Below, piece after piece: positions 1 through 7,135 of a stretch of 22,470 bases of DNA. Origin of the DNA: JANNRR01 sp031401675 (GTDB taxonomy: Bacteria; Pseudomonadota; Alphaproteobacteria; Rhodobacterales; Rhodobacteraceae). The stretch spans positions 1 to 22,470 of the forward strand of contig JANNRR010000139.1 of NCBI GenBank assembly GCA_031401675.1. Reading direction: 5' to 3'. The stretch's first letter is position 1; every line of letters begins with the position of its first letter. The notes beneath the pieces were generated by a model. That model made no database searches. It saw only the letters and a program-made list of their open reading frames with translations, and was not told the DNA's origin. The translations under genes were made by a program, and so were the position numbers.

Positions 1-626
1 GACGCTAGTGGGTTCAGCGCAAGGATCCAGTCGTGGTACTTGTCCGGCACGATCGAGAGTGGATAGATGACCGGCGTCAGGTTGAACAATATCAGTCCGA
101 CGAAGACATCAGTCAGATGCTCGAGGTCGCGGAAGTAGACATCGAGCGAGGCGATGAATAGCACCACTCCCATGATCAGGAGTCCTTCAACGGCGACCAG
201 GTACGGGATGCCGACTAACCACGTCCAGTCGGGCGTGTAGCCGTTGATCGCCAGCAGGACGATCAGCACCGGCAACGAGAGCGCGAACTGGATGCCGTTA
301 TTCAGCACCGTCGCGAACGGAAGCACAAAGCGGGGGAAGTACACCTTCTTAATCAGCGCGCCATTCGATGCGAACGATCCGACGCACATGGTCAGTGATG
401 TCTGGAACCATGTCCAGGGAAATAGCGCCGCAAGCAAGACGAGGCCATAGTCTTCGACATCCAGGCGGATGAACTTGCTCAGCACGACATAAAGGACGGC
501 GCCCTGCAGCAGGGGGCGAATGAGCGACCACAGGTAGCCAAAGATCGTGTCCTGGTACCGAAGTTTCAGCTCACGGAATGTTAGAAGATAAAGCAGGTCG
601 TACGACCTGCGGACCTGACGGTTCAT
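1..626 (-). CDS. ABC-2 type polysaccharide-export permease, C-terminus cut by the window edge
   Basis: This reads in from the right and runs off the left edge, with 208 codons visible; about 50 more would be expected for a family of roughly 260-270 residues. The protein is an integral inner-membrane subunit of the Wzm/TagG/KpsM type, which moves lipid-linked O-antigen, capsule or teichoic-acid chains outwards with a separate ATPase. Visible family signatures are the amphipathic N-terminus with RELKLRYQDTIFGYLWSL, then FPWTWFQTSL, the loop NGALIKKVYFPR, several long hydrophobic stretches, and near the left edge TPVIYPLSIVPDKY followed by LNPLA. The start is ATG at 624-626, giving MNRQVRRSYDLL; no strong ribosome binding site is visible. 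The ATPase partner is not in the window and would be expected further left. The gene is less GC-rich than the rest of the window. The family is clear; the exported polymer is not. Confidence 0.85.
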   Translation of the reverse strand, partial: MNRQVRRSYDLLYLLTFRELKLRYQDTIFGYLWSLIRPLLQGAVLYVVLSKFIRLDVEDYGLVLLAALFPWTWFQTSLTMCVGSFASNGALIKKVYFPRFVLPFATVLNNGIQFALSLPVLIVLLAINGYTPDWTWLVGIPYLVAVEGLLIMGVVLFIASLDVYFRDLEHLTDVFVGLILFNLTPVIYPLSIVPDKYHDWILALNPLA

Positions 627-809
627 TGCCACCGCGTTCGACCTCAAACTGCCGCCGGGCCTTCGTCCGCCTTGATGGCCTCGTGCTCAGTCTGCGGGCA
701 ATCGTAACACATCGGTTCGATACGGAACGCTGCCTCACAGCGCGTTCTGCATGCCATAAGACGAGAGTCGGCGTCGAACGGACTTGCCCGTTCTGCGCGA
801 TTCGATTGC

Positions 810-1100
810 TCAGCAGGTCGCGGTCTCGACAACGACCTCGCAGGTGACGACCGGCTTCACGTCCACCGATCCCACCATGCCGAACGGCTTCACGTACTCG
901 TCGACCTGCGCCTGCTCTGACGCCTCAAGCACCATCATCATCCGATGCTCGCCCGGATGCACGATGTCAGAGTGAATCTTCACGCCAAACTGATCCGCCG
1001 TAGGCTGCGTGACGTGCTTGCCAAGCATCAGCATCATGTCCCGGTTCTTGGTAGGGCAGGCCTCGGCGTTGTGTGTGTGTTCGACGAAGAAAAGTGGCAT
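810..1100 (-). CDS. Small uncharacterised protein, possibly a dimeric alpha/beta-barrel (DUF3303-like) protein
   Basis: This is a 96-residue protein starting MPLFFVEHTHNAEACP and ending in a terminal cysteine. It has no signal peptide or membrane segment. The pattern (strand with EHTH, then a CP motif, a Met-rich helix around residues 20-30, IHSDIVHPGEHRMMMVLEA, a helix SEQAQVDEYVKPF, then a final strand with a TCEVVVETATC end) resembles small single-domain proteins with a ferredoxin-like or dimeric alpha/beta-barrel fold found in Actinobacteria and Chloroflexi. I cannot assign a function; the fold is inferred from the pattern only. The start is supported by GGAGA about five bases upstream. 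It lies upstream of the export-permease gene on the same strand, 183 bases away, in the same lower-GC segment. Balanced composition, unlike the Arg/Pro-rich frames around it, supports it being real. Confidence 0.7.
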   Translation of the reverse strand: MPLFFVEHTHNAEACPTKNRDMMLMLGKHVTQPTADQFGVKIHSDIVHPGEHRMMMVLEASEQAQVDEYVKPFGMVGSVDVKPVVTCEVVVETATC

Positions 1101-1250
1101 CGCGGTCTCCGATCTCAGTTCGTCTTGTTCGTGTCCATTGTTCGCCGATCTGCGGCATCCACCCCGAATCGGCGTAGGCGGCCGCCCCTCCCCCTTGCCT
1201 CCCCCGCCGCCAGATGCTCAAACGTCCCGACCCAAACCCCCGGATCCGCC
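1101..1250. other. Divergent intergenic region and composition boundary
   Basis: This 150-base gap separates the minus-strand small protein from the plus-strand reductase. From about 1187 it becomes C-rich (runs of C around 1187-1210 and 1230-1245) and typical of the high-GC remainder, while bases to the left look different. No convincing -35/-10 pair or terminator could be picked out on either strand, and the reductase start has no good Shine-Dalgarno sequence. Confidence 0.4.
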
Positions 1251-2180
1251 ATGCCCAAAATCCTCTTCGCCGCCGGCCCCGCCCTCTGGGCCGACTACCG
1301 GGCCGCCCTCGCCGCCGCCTTCGCCGAAGCCGGGATCAAAGCCACCATCACCCCCGAAACCACCACCCCCGCAGAGATTGACTACATCATCTATGCCCCC
1401 GCCAGCCCGCTGACCGACTTCACCGCCTTCACCCGTTGCAAGGCCGTGCTGAACCTCTGGGCCGGGGTCGAGAAGTTCGTCCACAACCCCACGCTGACCC
1501 AACCCCTCGCCCGCATGGTCAATCCCGAACTGACCGAAAGCATGGTCGAGTATGTGGTCGGCCACACCCTGCGCCACCACCTGCAGATGGCCGACTACCC
1601 GCAGGACGGCGTCTGGCGGAACCATCTCCTGCCGCCGCTGGCCCGCGAACGGCCCGTGACGGTGCTCGGCCTCGGCGCCCTCGGTCAGGCGGCGGCGCGG
1701 GCCCTCGCCCAGCTGAATTTCCCGGTGACCGGCTGGAGCCGGACCCCGCGCACCCTGCCCGGCATCAGCTGCCTGTCGGGCGACACCGGGCTGGGCCAGG
1801 CCCTCGCCACCGCGCAGATTCTGATCCTGCTGCTGCCACTGACCGCCGACACCACCAACCTGATGAACGCCGACCGTCTGACGCGGTTGCCGCGCGGTGC
1901 CGTGATCCTCAACCCCGGGCGCGGCGCGCTGATCGATGACGACGCCCTTCTGGCCGCCCTCGCCACCGGCCAGATTGGCCAAGCCACCCTCGATGTCTTC
2001 CGCACCGAACCGCTGCCACCGGATCACCCTTATTGGGCGCACCCGAACGTCACCGTCACCCCGCACATCGCCGCCGACACCCGCCCGGCCTCGGCAGCCC
2101 GGGTCATCGCCGAAAACATCCGCCGGGGCGAGGCCGGCGCGCCCCTGCTGTATCCGGTCGACCGCGCCCGTGGCTACTGA
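1251..2180 (+). CDS. ghrA: Glyoxylate/hydroxypyruvate reductase A (D-2-hydroxyacid dehydrogenase family)
   Basis: This 309-residue cytosolic enzyme should reduce glyoxylate to glycolate and hydroxypyruvate to glycerate with NAD(P)H. The central Rossmann motif VLGLGALGQ has glycines at 140, 142 and 145. The family catalytic residues are all visible: Arg224 in LNPGRGALID, Glu253 in DVFRTEPLP and His272 in VTPHIAADT. PLPxxHPYWAHPNVTVTPH is characteristic of the GhrA branch, and the length matches E. coli GhrA (about 312). The start chosen is ATG 1251 (MPKILFAAGP), where family homology begins; the open frame extends upstream to 945, but that extension looks like non-coding shadow. An EamA permease gene follows 89 bases downstream on the same strand. 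Glyoxylate metabolism next to formate oxidation is suggestive, but a functional link is inference. Exact substrate preference cannot be read from the sequence. Confidence 0.88.
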   Translation: MPKILFAAGPALWADYRAALAAAFAEAGIKATITPETTTPAEIDYIIYAPASPLTDFTAFTRCKAVLNLWAGVEKFVHNPTLTQPLARMVNPELTESMVEYVVGHTLRHHLQMADYPQDGVWRNHLLPPLARERPVTVLGLGALGQAAARALAQLNFPVTGWSRTPRTLPGISCLSGDTGLGQALATAQILILLLPLTADTTNLMNADRLTRLPRGAVILNPGRGALIDDDALLAALATGQIGQATLDVFRTEPLPPDHPYWAHPNVTVTPHIAADTRPASAARVIAENIRRGEAGAPLLYPVDRARGY

Positions 2181-2269
2181 AACCGGCGCGCCAGATCGCC
2201 ATCAGGTCGCCATCAGGACAGACGCCCGCGCTCGCCACCCCAAGGCTGCCGCGAAACAGGGGGCAGTCC

Positions 2270-3136
2270 GTGACGCTTTCATATCGCACCGGCGCGGTTC
2301 TGGTGATCATTGCCGGGGCGGTCTGGTCGCTTATGGGTCTGGCGATCCGGATGATCGACACGGCGAACAGCTGGCAGATCCTGTTCTATCGCTCGGCCGG
2401 CCTTGCCCCGGTCTTGCTGATCTTCATCGCCCTGCGTTCCGGCGGGCGGCCGTTGGCGGGCATCGCCGGGGCCGGCTGGGCCGGGGTGGTCGGCGGTCTG
2501 GCGCTGGTGGCGGCCTTTGCCGGGTCGATCATCGCGTTTCAGTCGACCAGCGTCGCCAACGCAGTGTTCCTGTTCGCCGCCGCCCCGCTGCTGACCGCCG
2601 TAGTCGCCTGGGCGCTGCTGGGCGAAAAGGTCCGCCCCGCCACCTGGGCCGCCATCGCCATCGCCGCCGTCGGGGTCGGGATCATGGTCCGCAACGGGCT
2701 GTCGGGAGGCACCGCGCTGGGCAACGCCGCAGCCCTGACCTCGGCCCTTGGCTTCGCACTCTTTACCGTCACCCTGCGCTGGGGCCGCCAATCCGACATG
2801 CTGCCTGCAGTGTTCATCGGTGCGCTGTTGGCCATGGCGGTGGCGGGGCTGATGCTGTGGCTGGGGGGCAGCAGTCTGACCGTCAGTCTGGCCGACGGCG
2901 CGCTGGCTGCCGCAATGGGGGCGCTGCTGCTGGCGGGCGGGATGGTGCTGTACACGCTGGGCAGCCGCGTGGTTCCCGCCGCCGAAACCGCCCTGCTCAG
3001 CATGCTGGAGATTCTGCTGGCGCCGCTGTGGGTCTGGCTGTTCCTGGGCGAAACCGCCAGCCCTGCCGCCTTTCTCGGCGGTGGCGTGCTGCTGGTCGCC
3101 GTTGCGTTCAACACCCTGAGCGGAACCCGCACCTGA
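2270..3136 (+). CDS. EamA/DMT-family transporter, first tandem copy
   Basis: This is a 288-residue inner-membrane protein with about ten hydrophobic segments in two repeated halves, as in drug/metabolite transporters. The usual EamA landmarks are present: an N-terminal helix with WSLMGLAIR, the FYRSAGLAPVLL segment, LFAAAPLLTAVVAWALLGEKVRP closing the first repeat, and SRVVPAAETALLSMLEILLAPLWVWLFLGE closing the second. The start chosen is GTG 2270, preceded by a G-rich AGGGGG stretch; it leaves a short cytosolic N-terminus (VTLSYRTG). An in-frame ATG at 2033 would overlap the reductase and is unlikely. The substrate is unknown; relatives export amino acids or other small metabolites. It is closely similar over its whole length to the next gene, consistent with tandem duplication. 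Confidence 0.85.
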   Translation: MTLSYRTGAVLVIIAGAVWSLMGLAIRMIDTANSWQILFYRSAGLAPVLLIFIALRSGGRPLAGIAGAGWAGVVGGLALVAAFAGSIIAFQSTSVANAVFLFAAAPLLTAVVAWALLGEKVRPATWAAIAIAAVGVGIMVRNGLSGGTALGNAAALTSALGFALFTVTLRWGRQSDMLPAVFIGALLAMAVAGLMLWLGGSSLTVSLADGALAAAMGALLLAGGMVLYTLGSRVVPAAETALLSMLEILLAPLWVWLFLGETASPAAFLGGGVLLVAVAFNTLSGTRT

Positions 3137-3254
3137 ACGGCAACCGCCCGGATCGCCGCCCGCCACACCGCGTTGAAACGGCTGCAAATGGTCGGACGCA
3201 GGCCAGAACCGCCGCCAAAGACCGGAAAGGCTGGCCCGGATAACCGAAGGGCAC

Positions 3255-4130
3255 ATGATGCAAACCTACCGCACCGGCGTCCTCCTGATCGTCAGCGCCG
3301 GGATGATCTGGTCGCTGATGGGTCTGGCGATCCGCAATATCGTGGCGGCAGACACCTGGCAGATCCTGTTCTATCGCTCGGCCGGGATGGTGCCGGTCCT
3401 GTTCGCCTTTGTCGCCATCCGCTCGGGCGGCAGACCGTTTGACCGGCTTGCCCGCACGGGCTTCACGGGGCTTGCCGGCGGGATCAGTCTTGGCATCTCG
3501 TTCGCCGCCGCCATCTTTGCCTTGCAAACCACCAGCATTGCCAACGCCGCCTTCCTGTTTGCCGCAGCGCCGTTTTTAAGCGCTGTCCTCGCCTGGGCCA
3601 CCTTGGGCGAAACGGTGCGGCCGGCCACGCGCGTGGCGATTGCCGTGGCCGCCGTCGGGGTGGCCATCATGGTCGGTCAGGGATTGTTTCAGGGGGCCAT
3701 GGCCGGAAACATCGCGGCCCTGATCGCGGCACTGGGGTTTGCCGCCTTTACCGTCACGCTTCGCTGGGGCAAGCAGGGCGACATGATGCCTGCCGCCCTG
3801 ATCGGCGGGCTGATTTCGATGGTCGCCGCCGCCGCGATCGCCCTGTTGTCCGGCGGCGGCCTGGCCGTCAGCTTGTGGGACGGCTTGCTGGCGATGGCGA
3901 TGGGGGCCATGCTGCTGGCCACCGGGCTGGTGCTTTACACCATCGGGTCGCGCGTGGTTCCCGCCGCCGAAACCTCGCTGCTCTTCACGATCGAAACCCT
4001 TCTGGCCCCGATCTGGGTCTGGCTGTTCCTGAACGAAACCGTCAGTATCGGAACCTTGGCGGGCGGCGCCATCGTGCTTGGCGCGATTGCCGTCAATGCG
4101 CTGTGCGGAACCGGGGCGGACAAGCCGTGA
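3255..4130 (+). CDS. EamA/DMT-family transporter, second tandem copy
   Basis: This 291-residue ten-helix permease is paralogous to the gene just upstream. The two align almost without gaps: YRTGVLLI, IWSLMGLAIR, WQILFYRSAG, FLFAAAPFLSAVLAW, FTVTLRWGKQGDMMPA and SRVVPAAETSLL all have direct counterparts. At DNA level a 30-base identical run (2371-2400 versus 3356-3385) is preserved. The start is ATG 3255 (or the adjacent ATG 3258), preceded by GAAGGG four to seven bases away. Its TGA stop overlaps the GTG start of the LysR-type gene (GTGA at 4127-4130), so the two are very probably cotranslated. Transport substrate is not predictable; adjacency to the formate dehydrogenase operon is the only functional hint. 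Confidence 0.87.
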   Translation: MMQTYRTGVLLIVSAGMIWSLMGLAIRNIVAADTWQILFYRSAGMVPVLFAFVAIRSGGRPFDRLARTGFTGLAGGISLGISFAAAIFALQTTSIANAAFLFAAAPFLSAVLAWATLGETVRPATRVAIAVAAVGVAIMVGQGLFQGAMAGNIAALIAALGFAAFTVTLRWGKQGDMMPAALIGGLISMVAAAAIALLSGGGLAVSLWDGLLAMAMGAMLLATGLVLYTIGSRVVPAAETSLLFTIETLLAPIWVWLFLNETVSIGTLAGGAIVLGAIAVNALCGTGADKP

Positions 4131-5026
4131 TCGACAAGCTGGAAATGTTCATCGCGCTGGCCAACGAGCGGCATTTCGGCCGAGCGGCAACGCTGTGCGG
4201 CGTGACGCAGCCGTCGCTGTCGGGCGCAATCAAGCAGCTGGAGGATCAGTTGGGGGTGCAACTGGTCTATCGCGGCAGCCGTTTTCAGGGCCTGACCCCC
4301 GAGGGCGCGCGGGTGCTGGAATGGGCGCGGCGGATCGTGGCGGACACCCGCACCATGCGCGAAGAAATGCGGGCGGCGCGCTCGGGCCTGTCGGGCAACC
4401 TGCGGATCGGCGTCATTCCGACCGCACTCGGCATGGTCGTCGACCTGACCCACCCGTTTTCCGCCCGGCATCCGAACGTGCGGATACAAATCCTGTCACG
4501 GACCTCGCTGGAAATTCTGGGTCAGATCGAGACGCTGGAACTGGATGCGGGCATCACCTATCTGGACAATGAGCCGCTTGGCCGGGTCTCAACCGTGCCG
4601 ATCTATCACGAGGCTTACCGGCTTCTGGTTGCCACCTCGTCCGAGCTGGCAGACCGGGCCGAGGTCAGCTGGGCCGACGTCGCCCGCCAACCGCTGTGCC
4701 TTCTGACCCAGGACATGCAGAACCGCCGGATCATCGCCCAGCATCTGGCCGATGCCGGGCTGGACGCAGACCCGAAGGTCGAGTCCAACTCGGTGATTTC
4801 ACTGGTCAGTCATGTGCTGACCGGGCGCTGGGCCTCGGTGGTTCCGGTCAAGCTGGCGGCGCTGTTCGCTTCTCGCGACGGGCTGGTGGCGATCCCGATT
4901 GCCGACCCGTCGGCCCGGCATCTGGTCGGCCTGATCACCGCGCTGCGCGAGCCGCACACCCCGGTCCTTGCCGCCCTGCTGGAGGAAGCGCGGCGGATCG
5001 CGGAGCCCGGGCTTGATAGCCCATAG
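4127..5026 (+). CDS. LysR-type transcriptional regulator, likely activator of the formate dehydrogenase operon (FdsR-like)
   Basis: This is a 299-residue protein with an N-terminal winged helix-turn-helix (residues 1-60: LEMFIALANERHFGRAATLCGVTQ then PSLSGAIKQLEDQLGVQL). It continues with the linker helix (about 60-88) and a periplasmic-binding-like effector domain starting at NLRIGVIPTALG. Length and layout are standard for the family. The start chosen is GTG 4127, where homology begins and which overlaps the upstream permease stop; an upstream extension to 3875 is shadow. It lies directly upstream of fdsG on the same strand with a 79-base gap. A LysR regulator (FdsR) next to fds genes is known from Cupriavidus, so this role is likely but inferred. 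A LysR-box dyad overlaps its own stop codon, in position to serve fdsG. It may instead or also control the permease pair. The effector is unknown; formate is a reasonable guess. Confidence 0.88.
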   Translation: MIDKLEMFIALANERHFGRAATLCGVTQPSLSGAIKQLEDQLGVQLVYRGSRFQGLTPEGARVLEWARRIVADTRTMREEMRAARSGLSGNLRIGVIPTALGMVVDLTHPFSARHPNVRIQILSRTSLEILGQIETLELDAGITYLDNEPLGRVSTVPIYHEAYRLLVATSSELADRAEVSWADVARQPLCLLTQDMQNRRIIAQHLADAGLDADPKVESNSVISLVSHVLTGRWASVVPVKLAALFASRDGLVAIPIADPSARHLVGLITALREPHTPVLAALLEEARRIAEPGLDSP

Positions 5027-5064
5027 CTATCGATTGACGGATCAAACTTATTGATATTCCTATC
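5015..5064 (+). promoter_or_regulatory. Candidate LysR-type operator upstream of fdsG
   Basis: GATAGC at 5015-5020 and GCTATC at 5026-5031 form a perfect six-base inverted repeat with a five-base centre, and contain the T-N11-A arrangement typical of LysR boxes. A second, shorter dyad GATA-TTCC-TATC lies at 5053-5064. CTATC recurs at 5027, 5060 and 5090. If transcription starts near 5086 the main dyad is centred near -63, the usual position of a LysR recognition site. The positions are seen directly; binding is inferred. Confidence 0.5.
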
Positions 5065-5079
5065 GCTGGCGGGCACTAT
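5051..5079 (+). promoter_or_regulatory. Possible sigma-70-type promoter of the fds operon
   Basis: TTGATA (5051-5056) and CACTAT (5074-5079) are separated by 17 bases. The -35 matches consensus at five of six positions; the -10 matches poorly (three of six), as is common for activator-dependent promoters. A start near 5086 would leave a leader of about 20 bases before ATG 5106, containing AGGAGA at 5095-5100 as ribosome binding site. An alternative -35, TTGACG at 5034-5039, lacks a good -10 at normal spacing. Confidence 0.35.
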
Positions 5080-5105
5080 GCCGCCACAGCTATCAGGAGA
5101 ATCCC

Positions 5106-5597
5106 ATGCCCGCTCTGGCCGCGCCGCCGCCCAAGGCCACCGAGGTTTCGGCCCGTACTGCTGCGATCGTGGCGGCACATGCCGGGCTGGAGGGGCCGTT
5201 GCTGCCGATCCTGCATGCGGTACAGGCCGAGTACGGCTTTGTCCCGCGCGAGGCAGTGCCGGTGATCGCCGACGGGCTGAACCTCAGCCGCGCCGAAGTG
5301 CACGGGGTGATGACGTTCTATCACGATTTCCGCAGCGAACCTGCCGGGCGGCATGTGCTGAAACTGTGCCGGGCCGAGGCCTGTCAGGCTGTCGGGGCGG
5401 ATGCGCTGGCCGACCATGCCCGGGCCAGGTTGGGGGTCGATTGGCGCGGCACCTCGGCAGGCGGCGCGGTCACGCTGGAACCGGTGTTCTGCCTTGGCCT
5501 CTGCGCCTGCGGACCGGCAGCACTGGTCGACGGCAAGGTGGTGGGTCGCATCGACGCCGATGCGCTGGACGCGATTCTGGCGGAGTGCGGCGCATGA
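5106..5597 (+). CDS. fdsG: NAD-dependent formate dehydrogenase, gamma subunit
   Basis: This 163-residue soluble subunit is homologous to NuoE of respiratory complex I and carries one [2Fe-2S] cluster at the diaphorase end of the complex. The four cysteine ligands are visible: Cys88 and Cys93 (LCRAEACQ) and Cys129 and Cys133 (CLGLCACGPA). The N-terminal helical part shows the family motif LLPILHAVQAEYGFVPREAV followed by GVMTFYHDFR. The start ATG 5106 has AGGAGA five bases upstream. It is the first gene of the fds operon and its stop overlaps the fdsB start (ATGA at 5594-5597). In the complex it sits with FdsB and helps relay electrons between the FMN and the Fe-S chain. Confidence 0.95.
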   Translation: MPALAAPPPKATEVSARTAAIVAAHAGLEGPLLPILHAVQAEYGFVPREAVPVIADGLNLSRAEVHGVMTFYHDFRSEPAGRHVLKLCRAEACQAVGADALADHARARLGVDWRGTSAGGAVTLEPVFCLGLCACGPAALVDGKVVGRIDADALDAILAECGA

Positions 5598-7135
5598 AGC
5601 TGTTCCTGTCGGTCGATGCCTTTGCGAAAGCCCTCGGCTCAGAAGCCGTCGCGGCGGCCCTGATCGCCGAAGCCGCTGCACGGGGCATGGATCTGACGCT
5701 GACCCGGGTCGGGTCGCGCGGCATGGCCTGGCTGGAGCCGCTCTTGGAAGTGGAAACCCCCGAGGGCCGCGTGGCCTTCGGCCCGGTCACGGCGAAGGAT
5801 GTGGCGGGCCTGTTCGACGCCTGGGCCGGGGCTGGTTTCGGCACTCACCGCCTGAATCTCGGCCTTACCGAAGAAATCCCGTTCCTGAAACGCCAGACCC
5901 GCCTGACCTTTGCCCGCTGCGGGATTGTCGATCCCTTGTCGCTGGCCGACTACCGCGCCCACGGCGGCCTGACCGGCCTAACCCGCGCCCTGACCATGAC
6001 CGGCGATGCGATTGTGACCGAAGCGACCGAAAGCGGCCTGCGCGGGCGCGGCGGTGCGGGATTTCCGACCGGCATCAAATGGCAGACCGTGGCCGGCGCG
6101 AAAGCCACGCAGAAATACATCGTCTGCAACGCCGACGAAGGCGACAGCGCCACCTTTGCCGACCGCATGATCATGGAGGGCGACCCGTTCTGCCTGATCG
6201 AAGGCATGGTAATCGCCGGGGTCGCGGTCGAGGCCAGCAAAGGCTATGTCTACCTGCGCTCGGAATACCCCGATGCCATCGCCACGATGACCCGCGCAGT
6301 CGAGGTTGCCCGTCACGGCGGCCTGCTCGGGTCCTCGGTGCAGGGCTCCGGCTTTGCTTTCGACATCGAGATCCGGACCGGCGCCGGTGCCTATGTCTGC
6401 GGCGAGGAAACCAGCCTGCTGAATTCGCTCGAAGGCAAGCGTGGTGTGGTCCGCGCCAAACCGCCATTGCCGGCACTGGAAGGCTTTCTGGGCAAGCCGA
6501 CCGTGGTCAACAACGTCATCTCGCTCGCCACCATCCCGGTAATTTTCGAAAAGGGTGCAGCGCACTACAAGCATTTCGGCCTGGGCCGGTCGCGTGGCAC
6601 CATTCCATTGCAGATTGCGGGAAATGTGAAATTCGGCGGCCTGTTTGAAACCGCTTTCGGCCTGACATTGGGTGAAATTGTCGATGGCATCGGCGGCGGC
6701 ACCGCCAACGGTCGCCCGGTCAAGGCGGTACAGGTCGGCGGCCCGCTCGGCGCCTATTTCCCGCGTGCGCTGTTTGATACGCCGTTCGGGTATGAGGAGT
6801 TCGCGGGCAAGGACGGGCTGGTCGGCCACGCCGGTCTGACCATCTTCGACGATACTGCCGACATGCTGAAACAGGCACGCTTTGCCATGGAATTCTGCGC
6901 CATCGAATCCTGCGGCAAATGCACCCCCTGCCGCATCGGCGCGGTGCGCGGCGTCGAAACCGTGGACCGCATCGCGCGCGGTGATGCGGCCGCCATCCCG
7001 ATCCTGACCGACCTGTGCAACACCATGAAGCTTGGCTCGCTCTGTGCGCTTGGCGGGTTTACCCCCTATCCGGTGATGTCAGCGCTGACGCATTTCCCGG
7101 ACGATTTCGCCCGTACGAAAGAGGCCGCCGAATGA
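5594..7135 (+). CDS. fdsB: NAD-dependent formate dehydrogenase, beta (diaphorase) subunit
   Basis: This is a 513-residue NuoF-like flavoprotein that binds FMN and NAD+ and carries one [4Fe-4S] cluster; it transfers electrons from formate oxidation to NAD+. An N-terminal thioredoxin-like extension (about 1-110), common in the hydrogenase/formate dehydrogenase diaphorases, precedes the flavin domain. Visible motifs are GRGGAGFPTG at 151-160 (nucleotide/FMN), NADEGDSATFADR with MEGDP, GAGAYVCGEE at 263-272, and the cluster ligands Cys440, Cys443, Cys446 (ESCGKCTPCR) plus Cys484 (SLCALGG). The start ATG 5594 overlaps the fdsG stop; the open frame upstream of it is shadow. Unusually, its stop overlaps the start of a DUF4287 gene (7132) rather than being followed by fdsA. 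Confidence 0.96.
   Translation: MKLFLSVDAFAKALGSEAVAAALIAEAAARGMDLTLTRVGSRGMAWLEPLLEVETPEGRVAFGPVTAKDVAGLFDAWAGAGFGTHRLNLGLTEEIPFLKRQTRLTFARCGIVDPLSLADYRAHGGLTGLTRALTMTGDAIVTEATESGLRGRGGAGFPTGIKWQTVAGAKATQKYIVCNADEGDSATFADRMIMEGDPFCLIEGMVIAGVAVEASKGYVYLRSEYPDAIATMTRAVEVARHGGLLGSSVQGSGFAFDIEIRTGAGAYVCGEETSLLNSLEGKRGVVRAKPPLPALEGFLGKPTVVNNVISLATIPVIFEKGAAHYKHFGLGRSRGTIPLQIAGNVKFGGLFETAFGLTLGEIVDGIGGGTANGRPVKAVQVGGPLGAYFPRALFDTPFGYEEFAGKDGLVGHAGLTIFDDTADMLKQARFAMEFCAIESCGKCTPCRIGAVRGVETVDRIARGDAAAIPILTDLCNTMKLGSLCALGGFTPYPVMSALTHFPDDFARTKEAAE

Noticed and set aside
578..847. Plus-strand frame of 89 codons over the permease/small-protein gap
   Set aside because: Arg/Ser/Cys-rich shadow-like composition with no ribosome binding site or homology pattern.
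1069..1080. Short TG dinucleotide run
   Set aside because: Only a few units, inside a coding region; too short to call a microsatellite or a phase-variation tract.
945..1250. Upstream in-frame extension of the glyoxylate reductase
   Set aside because: It overlaps the minus-strand small protein, crosses the composition boundary and has no family similarity; the reductase fold starts at 1251.
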